From: Drosophila persimilis
Taxonomy: Eukaryota; Arthropoda; Insecta; Diptera; Drosophilidae
Direction: 5' to 3'
DNA: 64,000 nt
Assembly (NCBI RefSeq): GCF_003286085.1
Contig: NW_020825294.1
Coordinates: forward strand, 8,556,001-8,620,000
Shown here: piece after piece, positions 45,519-56,510 of the stretch
Position numbering within the stretch: the stretch's first letter is position 1
How the letters are laid out: every line of letters begins with the position of its first letter
Made by a program: the position numbers and the translations under genes
The notes under the pieces: model-generated
The model's input: only the letters and a program-made list of their open reading frames with translations
Database searches by the model: none
What the model was told of the DNA's origin: nothing

Positions 45519-45994
45519 CCCAGACAATGGGCCTTGGGCCTTGGTCCAGGAAGAGGCCGATTTACCTCCGATATCTGCGCGGTTTGTTTGTTTCAATCGA
45601 GTGGGAACATGGCATTGCTGTTTGTGGGCTGGAGATTCGATTCAATGGCGGACTCTGTCACGTGCTGCCAGAGTTTTGGCAGCTGCCAGGAGGAGGATCG
45701 CCGATAGAGATCCTCCGCATGAACGTTTAGCGATGCTCTTAGCCCCCAAGAGCCCGATCTCTTAGACGCCCAACCGGCAATCGGGGCACGAATGAAATGT
45801 GGAACAAGAGCGCCAGCACTCGGAAGAGAACCGAAGAGCGTAGGACACCCAACGGTTGCTCCAACGGCTGCAAAAGCTGCTCTTCGGTCGGGCCAAAGAG
45901 CGGGAGAGTGCCCGAAGCTCACCTGCGCGGAGAGAGGGGGTCGTGGCGTGGCTATGTACAGCCGATGGCTGGTCGGCAGAGGCAGGGCCCGAGC

Positions 45995-46002
45995 TATAAA
46001 TA
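45995..46002 (+). promoter_or_regulatory. Possible distal TATA box upstream of worniu
   Basis: TATAAATA about 690 bp before the worniu start codon. No good initiator lies 30 bp downstream, so it is a weaker candidate than the 46502 promoter; an alternative start with a longer leader is possible. Confidence 0.25.
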
Positions 46003-46430
46003 AACTTGCTCTGCAAGTCGTACATAAGCTCGGCACCAGCTGCACTCGCTCACGCTCACGCACACAGCCGCAGCGGAGGGGAAATCCAAGCCGAGAGCGC
46101 GAGAGCGGAGAGCGCGAGAGGACAGAATTAAATCTCAGACGCCGCAGCGGCAGAGGCAGCGACAGAGGCAGCGACAGCGGCAGCTGGTGGCGATCGTTCG
46201 CGTCCAGAGCCGGTGTGTGCGAGAGGGACAGACAGAGGCAGAGAGCTATGGCACGTGCTCGCTTTTTACACACAGATTTGCTGCCTCCTCTCCAGCACTG
46301 TGGCACGGAACAATGTGCAGCTGGAGCAGCGTTCAACGAACGCACAGCTGTTGGAAGACGGAGACGGAGGTTCCACAGCATTGTGGCTCGTGGTGGTTGA
46401 TTTACAGAATCCCTATTCGAAAATCGGAAG

Positions 46431-46437
46431 TAGGTAG
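46431..46437 (+). promoter_or_regulatory. TAGGTAG motif near the worniu promoter
   Basis: TAGteam-family heptamer about 105 bp upstream of the predicted worniu start site, similar in placement to the promoter-proximal motifs of snail. Confidence 0.35.
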
Positions 46438-46501
46438 GGGGATCCTTTTCGCATGCCAGGGGGTTGGTGTGGCTAGGGGGTTGATCTCGCACGCGGAAGT
46501 C

Positions 46502-46539
46502 TATAAAATTAAACCGATCCTCGCCGGGTTGCATCATTC
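46502..46539 (+). promoter_or_regulatory. wor: worniu core promoter: TATA box and initiator
   Basis: TATAAAAT begins at 46502 and a perfect insect initiator TCATTC (consensus TCAKTY) lies at 46534-46539, placing the start site at A46536. The 34-base spacing is within the usual range. The 5' UTR would be 145 nt, almost the same as predicted for snail. Confidence 0.75.
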
Positions 46540-46585
46540 GAGCCAGGAGCTGCCAGCGATCGAGACACACGCGTGCGAGGAGCCC

Positions 46586-46600
46586 ATGAGCGAGCAGTGA
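46586..46600 (+). other. Four-codon uORF in the worniu leader
   Basis: ATG AGC GAG CAG TGA lies 81 nt upstream of the main start and is wholly within the predicted 5' UTR. It could lower initiation at the main ATG; no effect is demonstrated. Confidence 0.5.
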
Positions 46601-46680
46601 TTCGAGTCTGAAGTGAAAGTGAAGTGAAAAGTGAGGATCAAGCCACACCAGTGACCACGAGGAGCAGAGCTATCCCCGAT

Positions 46681-48426
46681 ATGGATAAACTCAAGTACAG
46701 CAAGTGCCCGCTCAAGAAGCGACCCATTCCGATCGAGGATGCCTTTCCCGTCGACCAGGATCAGGATCACGATCAGCTGAGTCATGGTAGGTTCCAGAAG
46801 CCCTCGGCTCCCCCACCCGCCCGCTGTAGCTCTAACCTCTCGCTGATCTTTGCAGACGAAGGACCCGTGGACCTCAGCGTGGCCTCGGCTGCGGTTCCGC
46901 TGGAGCCGGCGGTGCCCACGGAGCTGCGACGCCGCTTCGATGCGGCCATGACGCAGACCAAGGAGCAGCTGGCGCGCCGCATCTGGGAGGAGACCCGCGA
47001 GATCGCACGCGCCTTTCCGGATGTCTTCACCCGCGAGGAAATAGCCCGGAGCCTGGCCCGCCTGGGCTACGGCGACTTCGAGCTGCCGCCGGAGGAGGAG
47101 GTGATGTCGCCGGAGCCAGAGCCAGCGCCACAGCCAGGGCTTCCGGTCAGCTATGCCGGGGTCTCTCCGCCCCCCACAGCGATCCCGCAGACGATCATCA
47201 AGGTGGAGCAGCCCGAGGAGGATTTCCCGCTGCGGAACTACAACAACAATCTGCTCAAGAGCATAGCCGACTACGAGGACTGCATGAAGATGCCACAGCC
47301 ACAGATGCAGCCACACCCCCTCTCGTACTACCAGCCGCCACCAACCCCCGGGCTGCCGGAGGATCTCAGTCAGCGCCGGGTGCTGAGCGAGAACATGAAT
47401 CTGCACAACGTGGCCCGGGCCCTGCTGAGCATGCAGCACATGCCACCGCAGCAGCCGCGCTACGAGCCACCCCACCAGAAGGCGGCCAAGCTGGAGCTGC
47501 CGCCCCTGGCCGGGGCCGGTGCCGAGGACACGGAGAACGGCGGCGAGAACGGCGAAAACCAGCTGAACCAGCTGAAGATCAAGAGCAGCAACGACCTGTA
47601 CTACCAGTGCCAGCAGTGCAACAAATGCTACGCCACGTACGCGGGCCTGGTGAAGCACCAGCAGAGCCACGCCTACGAGAGCACCGAGTACAAGATCATC
47701 CGGAGCAACCCCAGCGGGGGGCCGATCGTGGACCAGACCGAGTTCTGCACCGACCAGGCCTCGGCCCTGATCCAGGCGGCCAACGCGGCCTCCGCCCAGT
47801 CCATGCAGAAGCCGGTGGGCGTGCCGCGCTACCACTGCCAGGACTGCGGCAAGTCCTACTCCACGTACTCGGGCCTGAGCAAGCACCAGCAGTTCCACTG
47901 CCCCTCGGCGGAGGGCAACCAGGTGAAGAAGGTGTTCAGCTGCAAGAACTGCGACAAGACGTACGTCTCGCTGGGCGCCCTCAAGATGCACATCCGCACC
48001 CACACGCTGCCCTGCAAGTGCCCCATCTGCGGCAAGGCCTTCTCGCGGCCCTGGCTGCTCCAGGGCCACATCCGCACCCACACCGGGGAGAAGCCCTTCA
48101 GCTGCCAGCACTGCAACCGCGCCTTCGCCGACCGCTCCAACCTGCGCGCCCACATGCAGACGCACTCGGACGTCAAGAAGTACTCGTGCCCCACCTGCAC
48201 CAAGTCCTTCTCGCGCATGTCCCTGCTCGCCAAGCACCTGCAGGGCGGCTGCCACAGCGACGCGGTGGGCGGCGCCACCTCCGGGCCGGGCTTCAACCAG
48301 GAGCAGCTCCAGCAGCACCTGCACGGCTACGAGGAGGGCCATCAGGTCTACTACGCCGGCAGCATGGGCAGCAGCGGCGCCGAGGAGGAGGAGGCCTACG
48401 CCCTGGCCCCCCAGGCCATCTTCTAG
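46681..48426 (+). CDS. wor: Worniu, Snail-family zinc-finger repressor
   Basis: Exons 46681-46786 and 46856-48426 give a 558-residue protein, close to the size of D. melanogaster Worniu. The N-terminus [11 protein letters not shown] (6-16) matches the Snail-family box. CtBP-type motifs are PVDLSVA (39-45) and PEDLSQR (203-209). There are six zinc fingers: a separate first finger C287/C290-H303/H307, a spacer of about 55 residues, then C363/C366-H379/H383, C398/C401-H414/H418, C424/C427-H440/H444, C452/C455-H468/H472 and a final C2HC finger C480/C483-H496/C501. The extra first finger and the glutamate-rich C-terminal tail separate it from Snail. Worniu is a nuclear repressor in neuroblasts, partly redundant with Snail and Escargot in asymmetric division. 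The open frame runs upstream to 46624, but that codon is GTG; 46681 is the first ATG in frame. Confidence 0.96.
   Translation: MDKLKYSKCPLKKRPIPIEDAFPVDQDQDHDQLSHGRFQKPSAPPPARCSSNLSLIFADEGPVDLSVASAAVPLEPAVPTELRRRFDAAMTQTKEQLARRIWEETREIARAFPDVFTREEIARSLARLGYGDFELPPEEEVMSPEPEPAPQPGLPVSYAGVSPPPTAIPQTIIKVEQPEEDFPLRNYNNNLLKSIADYEDCMKMPQPQMQPHPLSYYQPPPTPGLPEDLSQRRVLSENMNLHNVARALLSMQHMPPQQPRYEPPHQKAAKLELPPLAGAGAEDTENGGENGENQLNQLKIKSSNDLYYQCQQCNKCYATYAGLVKHQQSHAYESTEYKIIRSNPSGGPIVDQTEFCTDQASALIQAANAASAQSMQKPVGVPRYHCQDCGKSYSTYSGLSKHQQFHCPSAEGNQVKKVFSCKNCDKTYVSLGALKMHIRTHTLPCKCPICGKAFSRPWLLQGHIRTHTGEKPFSCQHCNRAFADRSNLRAHMQTHSDVKKYSCPTCTKSFSRMSLLAKHLQGGCHSDAVGGATSGPGFNQEQLQQHLHGYEEGHQVYYAGSMGSSGAEEEEAYALAPQAIF
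46787..46855 (+). other. wor: Short phase-1 intron of worniu
   Basis: The donor is G|GTAGGT at 46787, a branch-site-like CTAAC lies at 46832-46836 (20 nt before the end), and the acceptor is TTTGCAG at 46855. At 69 nt it has a typical Drosophila short-intron length. Splicing joins G to AC, making Asp36 and the smooth peptide [10 protein letters not shown]. The intron is a multiple of three with no in-frame stop, so retention would add 23 residues. Use of the intron is inferred from these signals, not from transcript data. Confidence 0.75.
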
Positions 48427-48671
48427 TAATTCCCCAGTAATCCCCTAATCGTAGTATTATCCCGCGTAAACCCCCGTAGCTAAGTCAGAGTTCAGGGAAA
48501 GTCAGTGCCAAAAATTAGTCAGTGCAATTTTATTGCCTCTTAGGGTCTCCAAATTCTATTCTATATCTAACATATGCTACTCCTAGGATATCCTTGTTGT
48601 TTGTTAGCCATTCCTTGGGTGTATATTTGTTGTTGAAACTCGATGGTGTACAGATCGAAGCGGTGCCAGAG

Positions 48672-48677
48672 AATAAA
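48672..48677 (+). terminator. wor: worniu poly(A) signal
   Basis: AATAAA about 245 nt after the stop codon, followed by T-rich sequence. The 3' UTR would be about 260-280 nt. Confidence 0.65.
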
Positions 48678-49134
48678 TCTATATGTATCTGTAATAATTT
48701 ATAATTTCATTCTACAATTTGTCCTAATTTAGTTCATGATTTAAGCCTTTATTTATATTTATTTTCTTAATCAAAAAAAAACACTAAGAAAACACAAAAT
48801 GGAAAGGGTTTTACTGGCACTTGGAGCTGGCAGATCTTCAAAGAAGCCCAAGTATCGGCCCAGATCGAGGCTCTGGCATCGCGTTGGAGCGTCGTAGGTG
48901 GAAAACTGGAAAACTGCCTAACTGGCGCTGATCGAAAAGCTCAAAGCAGCCGTCAATGACTGGCCCCCGCAGGGGGTGGCAAAGAAAGAGGAAAATCCCC
49001 ACAGAAAAATATATATATCTCTGCTTATGGAGTACAGTATGTACTCGTAAATGTGTATATAAAATCGCTGCTTAAATCAAAATTAATTGCCAGAATAATA
49101 ATTGTTTTGAACGTAAAGCGCCGAAATGCAAAAG

Positions 49135-49201
49135 GCAACGGCAACGGCAACGACAGTGGCTGTGGCTGTGGCAACGACAGTGGCTGTGGCTGTGGCAGTG
49201 G
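49135..49201. repeat. Compound GGCAAC repeat with a 24-bp tandem duplication
   Basis: GGCAAC hexamers lead into two perfect copies of a 24-bp unit (49148-49171 and 49172-49195), each made of CAACGACAGT plus GGCTGT repeats. Confidence 0.85.
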
Positions 49202-49377
49202 CAGGAGAATTGGCGCAGCTGCAACTTCACTGCGTCACCAGCAGCAACAGCAGGCGGCAAGCGCCGACAACAGCAACAAACACACAACGAACCACAAATG
49301 TCTAGCATTTTGGGGGCCCGCGAGGGAGACGTTGAAATCCACTCGAAACAACAAACAACGCGATGAATCATCGAACC

Positions 49378-49408
49378 AGCAGCAGCAGCAGCAACAACAA
49401 CAACAACT
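49378..49408. repeat. CAG/CAA repeat
   Basis: CAG then CAA trinucleotides, about ten units. Confidence 0.85.
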
Positions 49409-49467
49409 TGCCACAGCCGGCTCTTGGTGCAGGCGCACGCAGCTAGATGGCGCTAGTGGGCAGCACC

Positions 49468-49509
49468 AGCCGCAGCCCCAGCCCCAGCCCCAGCCTCAGC
49501 CCCAGACCC
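49468..49509. repeat. CAGCCC hexamer repeat
   Basis: Six to seven CAGCCC/CAGCCT units in tandem. Confidence 0.85.
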
Positions 49510-50548
49510 AGTCGCGAGTTCAATTAAACGCGTTTTCCAGTTGTCGCTGCACCGATTTTCAGCTTTTCCGCACTGCAGCCGCACCTTGTTTCAGACCAGA
49601 TCTGTTCTTGGATCGACAGGCAGGCGGTGGGGCGGATGGAGGGGGGAGGGGCACTCACTGGCTTTATTATAAATGCCGTCCACGCAGTTTCCTACTCTAC
49701 AAAGCTGCAGCTTACTTGTACCCCTACAGAAGGGGAGGGCCAGGGGCTACAGGGGTAGTCTTTCAATCCATATTGATTGATCACGAAATGGGCATCAATG
49801 AGGTGGAAAGATACTTCTAAACACTTTATTCTTGAGAGAAGTCCCCTTTCGATTCCCCCCCCCAACCCCTTAGGGAACCCCTTGGTTCTCCATCCCTTAA
49901 GCCCCCAGCGAGTGTATTCCCCTATTCGTCTGTGCCGGACATCCACTGCCTCCGAATGGAGGCCCGCCAGGCCGGGTTCTGGTAGTCAGAGCCGCCACTT
50001 GAAAGTCATATTGCATTTGCCAGACATTTGCCTGCCCGTGCGCGTGCCACGCCCCGTGCAACGCACATACGGCCGAGTGGCAGGCTGTTCTTGGTAGCGG
50101 CTTTTGGTCAAAGGTTAAATCAGACGGGGACCTGGGGACCTGGGGACAAGTGCCAGGCGGCTTAGGAAATCGTTTAGAGCGCTAATTTATGGCCCGTCGC
50201 AGCCGAAAAAACGCTCGAGTTTCGACGTGCTTTGGCCGCTTAATTGGCAGTCGGTTTTAGCCGGGTTTTCGGTGGCAGCACGCCCTGTTCTCAGTGCTCT
50301 TTGGGCCCGGCCGGGGCTGGATAATCTCCAGTCTTTGAATGCACTTTTAAATGCACTTTTCCAATCAAATCAAAATATCCCGATAATTGTTATTTAAATT
50401 CAGAAATTCAGTGCACGTTTTGCCTTTTGCCAGCTCCTTGGCCGTAAATATTTAATAATTTCAAGGAGCGGACATTATGGAATATTACCCGTACCAGGCG
50501 GCGCGCCAATCGAAGACAACCCGTTCGTTGTTGTTGCTATTAGCCTTC

Positions 50549-50574
50549 TGTTGTTGCTGTTGTTGTTGTTGTTG
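50549..50574. repeat. (TTG)n tract
   Basis: About eight TGT/TTG units with one CTG interruption. Confidence 0.8.
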
Positions 50575-51221
50575 GAGCTGTACGTGTTGTTTGCTTAACG
50601 CTTAACGCCGAGTGTAAATTAATATTTAATTATGGCTGTTCTCGGCTCCGGCCGCCACCGCGATCGTGTGTTGAGTAAACGCCATTTTCTGTATTAAGAT
50701 CTAATCGGGCGGGTGTTTGAAATGCTGCCAACAAAACGTTTAGCCCGAGACACTTGGGGTTTGGGCAATCGATTGGGGCCTTTGTTTTTCGTTGGGCAAT
50801 GAACGGGTGCCTGAAATGGGGCCTTGATCGGAATCGTATACGAAAAAATACACATTTATTGGTCGAAAATTGTATATGGAAGGTTTATCTGGCAGATCCC
50901 AGGGGAATGCTCATTAACCCTGGACGGCAAGCACTTCTGCGACTCCTTTCCGGCTCGGGCCATGCCACAACTCATGCCACACACGACACGAACTCCAGTC
51001 GGGTGCCGTGCACTCGTCGACGTCAAATTAATCAAATGGAAACCCAAATGCAGCGCAGCCAAATTAGCCCCAACAACAAAATCAAGTGGCAAAAGCCACA
51101 ACGTATTTTTTTCCCACACCGAGAGGCGATCAAAGCGGACCGAATGATCCGCAGAGGGACAACGCCCCTGAAATGGAATCGATATAATTATTTGCATTAT
51201 TAATAATTACCATTGTCTCGC

Positions 51222-51280
51222 TTGGATTTGGATTCGGAGTCGGAATCGGATTCGGAGTCGGAATCGGAGTCGCTTTCGGA
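51222..51280. repeat. GGATTC/GGAGTC/GGAATC degenerate repeat
   Basis: About nine hexamers of the form GGA(T/G/A)TC, diverged by single-base changes. Confidence 0.8.
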
Positions 51281-53009
51281 GATATGAAATTCAAATTCAA
51301 ATTCGAATGCGTTGGCGTTGGACCGCACACAAAGCCATAAAGATTAGCTCTGTACGAGTTCTGCCTTTTCCCTTCCCCCCCTTCCGACCCCCTCTACCCG
51401 TAAACATGCAAAAGAACAAGCCAGACTTTGTTTCGCGGCGGCTAATTAATTCAAACCGCAGCAACTTCAATACGGAAATAAGCTTAATCTTTGCGCCGCA
51501 AACAGCTAGAAAAAAAGCAATTTGAAAAAGCAAATTTAATACGCAAGCCCCCGGTCGGACTGCGATGTGGAACTGAGGCGCCAGAGGCAAGACAATTGCA
51601 CCAAACCGACCCGAACCGACCCGCCAGTGTCCAAGTGCCACCCACACCAGAGACAGCAGAGGAGGCACTAGAGGAGGCGGCACCAGGGGAGGCCTGTGCG
51701 GGCCCGTCAACGGCCACAATGAGGCACCGCTTCAGCCGGGGCGACAGCACATATCAAAGCCCGAAATGTGCCCGAGACAGGCCCCAATCTCCGAGCGCCA
51801 AACGCTTCAACTTGTCAGCGCGCCAAGTGCTCGAAAAATATGGATTATATAAAGAAAAAACAGTGAGCCATTGTTCTGTGCGATGGGCGTTCAACCCGCA
51901 CAGGTCGCCCCATCGATGCCACATGGCGGAGCAACCTGTTGCGGACACCCAAAGACGACGGATACCAGTGTAGTGCCTCGAATCCCCCACACACTTACCC
52001 GGGGCGGAGTATTCTCGGCAGAGAACAGGCCACTGCTCCACATATATAGGGTATGCCCCCACCGCAGCAGGGTATGCCACTCAGAGATGCGGCGGGGCGT
52101 GGGCGTCAGCGCTGAGACGAAGACAAAAGCCATCCAGTCGCCAGATTGACATTTGCCTTTCAGCAGCCAGCACTCGTACGGGTGCGGGTGCGGGTACGGC
52201 TGCGAGTACGGTTAAAAATCATATTTTGCACGTTTCTTGTGTCGAAACGAAACAAAAGACTTGAGCAACGAACTTGGGCTGCAAAGGGCTCGGAGCCGGC
52301 CTGCTCGCTGGCTGCTGCCTGGCAAAGTGTCAAGTTGCGCAACTTGTCAGTGCCCCCCCTGCCCCGCGCCCCCGCTCCCCCGCCTGTGCATAAAGCCTTT
52401 TTTAATTAAACCGACGACAGCCACTAAACATGCCCCATTATCATGTCGTATCTATGCGCCTATCAGGACCGGGCCAGGACCGGGGCCTGGAGCCGGGGCC
52501 GGCGCTGACATAAACGCTGACATTAATTGAGTAATTTATAACGATGCCAGGCTTGGGGGCACGGGAGGGACTGGGGGGGTAGATGGACTCACATCAAAAG
52601 CTCGGCTCGGCAAGCGCATGTCTCGGGGCGCTCAAGAGAGGAGACATGATATTGTTATTATTATTATGATTACCGGCGACATGAATTCAATTAACACTTG
52701 TCAGAGCCCCGGTGGAGCCCCCAAAACAAGCTCACGATTCGCGGGCATAGATAAGTTTTTTTTTTTGAAATTTATGTTTCGGCCGCGGATCGGGCCACAG
52801 GCCACAGGCCGCAGTTCTATGGCCAAGAAAACCTTTTTGGGCCCGCTGCTAATGAGCCGAACATCGCCGGACCGTTTCTGCATTTAGGCCTAATAACTGT
52901 CCGCGCGAGAGGTCCCGGCAGCCTCCCGAAAAAGGCGCACAAGTCAAGGCAAATTAAAATAAGAATCACGACAGGTTACCATGCGATGCTCCATCTCCAT
53001 CTGCATTGC

Positions 53010-53036
53010 CATTTCCATTTCCATTTCCATTTCCAT
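53010..53036. repeat. ATTTCC hexamer repeat
   Basis: Four tandem ATTTCC units preceded by related CATCTC units. Confidence 0.8.
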
Positions 53037-56000
53037 GGAGCTGCATGCGGCACAAACACGAAATGCCGCCACAAAAGAGAGAGAGAAATGTACAAGTGTT
53101 AAATGTCGAACGCTTTTTTGGTAGTCCGCCGGGGGAAATGCGTGCTGGCCGGCTTTCGGCACGAAGGCAGCCCTCCCCTGCCCCCCTGCGCCTCTTCTTC
53201 GAGCCCCTGATGGGTCCGGTCCCTGGTCCGACAAATGGCGTACGTGTTAATGGCATTTGAATTTGACCAAATATGGAATTGTCTCCGCCGGCTGTCACTT
53301 TGCATGTTCCCAGAGGCTGGCAGCAAGTGAAGGCCCCAATCCCCCCCACAGTCCCCCATTGGCGGCCCCAATGCCTGCCAGAAGTCGTGTCTCTCTTGCT
53401 TTTTCGAATTAAATCAGTACCAGTGGCACGCATCCATCGATCCAACGATTGGTGGAGCGCTTTCTAATGCTTCGTGACTCTGTGGCGGGCATGTGGATGA
53501 GTCCGCGGCTATGATCGCCAGTTGACACATTTCCAAAGACAGCAAATTAGCCGAAAAATGTTGCCAAATCTAGGCGGCCCCCCCCTGCCGCAGCCACAGC
53601 CCCACAGCCCATCTGCCAAAGTGGATTTTCCTTTGCAATTTGCGCATTTGCCAAGTCATATGGCCGGTATATGGCCGGGCTAATCAACTCACAGCATCTG
53701 ACAGGCCCTAAAGCAATTTCCTGATTATTTATAGAGGTAAGATCAGGCAGGCTGTTGCCCGATGCTCGATGTGGTTCAATAAACCAGACCGCGAGTCCCC
53801 TTGCCCATCCCCCTTCCCCGTCTCAAACCAAATGACAGGCAACAACAAACAAGTTTAATTATAGCTCATGTAAATAATTTCTCAATTGTAAGCTGTTATC
53901 AAAGAAAACTTCAATCAATCATAGAATACGTAAGTACGAGAGGCCCGAGAGGCACCACACAATGGACTCCGGGCGTGGGCCGTGCAGCTTGAACTAGCCA
54001 AATCTTGGCTAATTAATCAAAATAATAATCAAGCAATCAGTGGAGTGGATCCACTACATGTGGCCAGACACTAGACACCAGCACAAAGCTCAAGTTCGAG
54101 CCGCACGCCAAAGTGGGGGCCAGAGATGGGGCCGTGACACCGCTCCGGCGTGAGCCTATCGTATACCCGTCTCACGCGCCACTCTCTAGAGCTGTGGCTT
54201 TGTGTTTTGTTTCGAATTTCAGGTGCTTTCGGGTATGATTCAAACCATTCAGCCATTCATTCATTGAGAGACATGCAACTTGTTTTGTTCTCTCGCCCCG
54301 ACACCGTCCGTCCATCCAGCAGTCTATCCGTCCGTGTATCCACGATTATGGCCTCCTCCGTATATGGGCAACAGATTTTGACATTACGAGCTGTGGGGCT
54401 CGGGGCTGGGGGCACGGGGCTCGGGCGTTAAGTAACGTCTACGCGTTTGAAACAATTAATCACCTGTCGTCGTCGTTTGCTCGATTGGTCTTTTATTTTT
54501 TGGTGCAGAGACAGAGACGGGGCCCAGACAGTTATGTGGTCTCCTACGAGTATGATCTCCTATGGGTCTGTATGTTGATTGCTTTGAGCCGGTGATAAAT
54601 CATCTGGGGGCTGCTGATCGTGTTGATCTTCGGCTCTCGCAGCGAAATGTCAAAAGCGTTGTACAAGATTTGTTTTGCTTTGCTTTGCTTTAGCTTTTGT
54701 TTTGTTTGGGAAATGTCCGTAGATCTAAGATAAGATCTAATTGGCATACATTTCCCTGCACCCACTTTGGACTCATTGAAGCCAAGAATCCAGCAACCTG
54801 TTCTGGGCCATGGCTTCGATGGGAAACCTTTCGATCCGTGAACTTTTCCCCAAGCCAACGCGCATAAACGCGACGCCCAACACCTCGCTGTAGCCCGGAT
54901 CGAGGGGGGGGGAGGGGGCAAGTGAAATTTAACAAGCCACTCCCAGAGGCTCGGCCGGGCCGGGCCGCCACAATAGCAGCGTAGCCAAAATACGTCACAT
55001 TTCGGGAGGTGGAAATATTGTGGCAGACAGAAAAAGTGGGCACAGCCGAAGAAAGGCTACACGCCCCCAGACAGGCCCCGGACAGACCCCGGACCGAGTC
55101 GCATATAATTAAATCAAATTAAAAGAACCAACGAAATGGAGCCAGACATCCTTTTGAGGAGGTGCTGCAGTGTGCCACTTGTCTCGGGCCGCACCTGGAG
55201 CCCAGCGCCAACGCAAATTCAATGATCTTCAATGATCCTCGGAGGCGCAAAAAGCGAGTCACTGTCTCTAATTGAATTCGTCGGTTTAAATAAAATAATT
55301 CAGCTGCAGGGGGATTGCAGATAAATTTCGCCAGGGCCTAGGCCTAGGCCCCCGCCACTACCCCTGCACATCCTCCTTTGATTGCCCACTAAATGCTCCT
55401 CCACATTGATTTCTGCGTCGGGCCCGGCCTGGCAAGTGTCTTGGGCCGCTCGAAGGCGCAGCAAATCAATCTGCAAACATGCCGCCAAGCCAAGTGTAAG
55501 AGACGCCAAGACCAGGCCCAGAGCGAGAGCCACAGACAGAGTCAGGCCCAGACCCAGCGACCGACCCCCGAGTACACCTCGAGAAAGATTGCTCAATTGG
55601 CGGGGTGTTGATCGGCGCGTCTTTAAGCGGAGCTTGGGGAATTTCTTCGAGTGGATTTAGGCCCTGGTCTGTCCCGGCCGTCCGTCCTTTATGTGGGCAT
55701 CACTTTCTGCTGTTGTTGTTGGGGCTTTGGTGCCGTAATAAATACATTTGCTGAATTTTAATGTCCTCCTCCCTTTTTTTTTGCAGGCAATTTGAGTGCC
55801 ACGTCTTCGGGACTTCCTTTGCGATCCACCGATCGCCCCCCGCCAAGCCCCTCCCCCCACCGAGTATCGGGCCAAACACTTTGGTGCCCTTTTTGGGGGC
55901 AACTCCTCTGCGATTTGTGCGCGGTTTGGCAATAAATATTTTGAATCAGAAAACATATAAATTTAGTGATTTGCCAGTCAGCTTCAGCTTCAGCGTCAGA

Positions 56001-56105
56001 GTCGGATTCGGACTCGTATTCGGAGTCGGAGTCAGCGAGTGTGTAAGCTTCTTCGACGTGGACATGGTGGACCCTGTGGACCCTGGACTTTGTGGACCTG
56101 GCAAC

Positions 56106-56131
56106 GGATCAGATCGGATCGGATCGGATCG
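56106..56131. repeat. GGATC pentamer repeat
   Basis: Five GATCG/AGATC units, the same family as the array at 32212. Confidence 0.8.
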
Positions 56132-56472
56132 CCTCACCGCAGTTCAACATAAATTGGTAAATTGTTTTTGGCGGCTTCCCGGCACATATTTTTGTATATT
56201 GCATTTTTAGTTGCATCTTCCGAGTGTCCCTCCGTCGGGCCGTCCGTCTGCGCCGCAAGTAGGTCAAACCTGAGTCCGCGGCCGCGTCCGCGTCTGCGGT
56301 AGCCGGCATTCAAAGTAGGTGATGAAGTTCCAATGCTTCCTGATTTGTGATAAGCTTCATATTTTTGGGGTTTAATTCAATGAAAGTTGCGTCGACAATG
56401 GGCAGGCACTGGAGGGACGGCCACTGCCAGTCGACAGCCAGTGAAATTATGCAGTCCGTGGACGGGGGACGT

Positions 56473-56510
56473 GCCTGGGCCTGGGCCTGGGCTTGGGCCT
56501 GGGCTTGGGG
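56473..56510. repeat. GGGCCT/GGGCTT repeat
   Basis: Six hexamers alternating GGGCCT and GGGCTT. Confidence 0.8.

Larger units (their letters stand above)
37954..45990. other. Non-coding region between the ARMT1-like gene and worniu
   Basis: No gene is supported. Contents are a CAGTGG repeat (38307-38330), a G-run cluster (38459-38501), a GAGA/Pho-type cluster (39337-39507), an AT-rich island (about 43690-44740) and a GGA tract (45499-45518). The last kilobases are presumably upstream control DNA of worniu. Confidence 0.55.

Noticed and set aside
45995..46501. Spliced distal first exon for worniu
   Set aside because: A TATA box exists at 45995, but no initiator and no matching acceptor site before 46681 could be identified.
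46624..46680. N-terminal extension of worniu by 19 codons
   Set aside because: The frame is open here but begins with GTG. The first in-frame ATG is 46681, directly before the conserved Snail-family N-terminal box.
46534..48342. 602-codon open frame antisense to worniu
   Set aside because: Shadow of the worniu frame; Leu/Gly/Val-rich without family similarity.
49053..49820. 255-codon open frame with Gln and Gln-Pro runs
   Set aside because: Its length comes from CAA/CAG and CAGCCC microsatellites. There is no conserved domain, and the remaining sequence looks like translated intergenic DNA.
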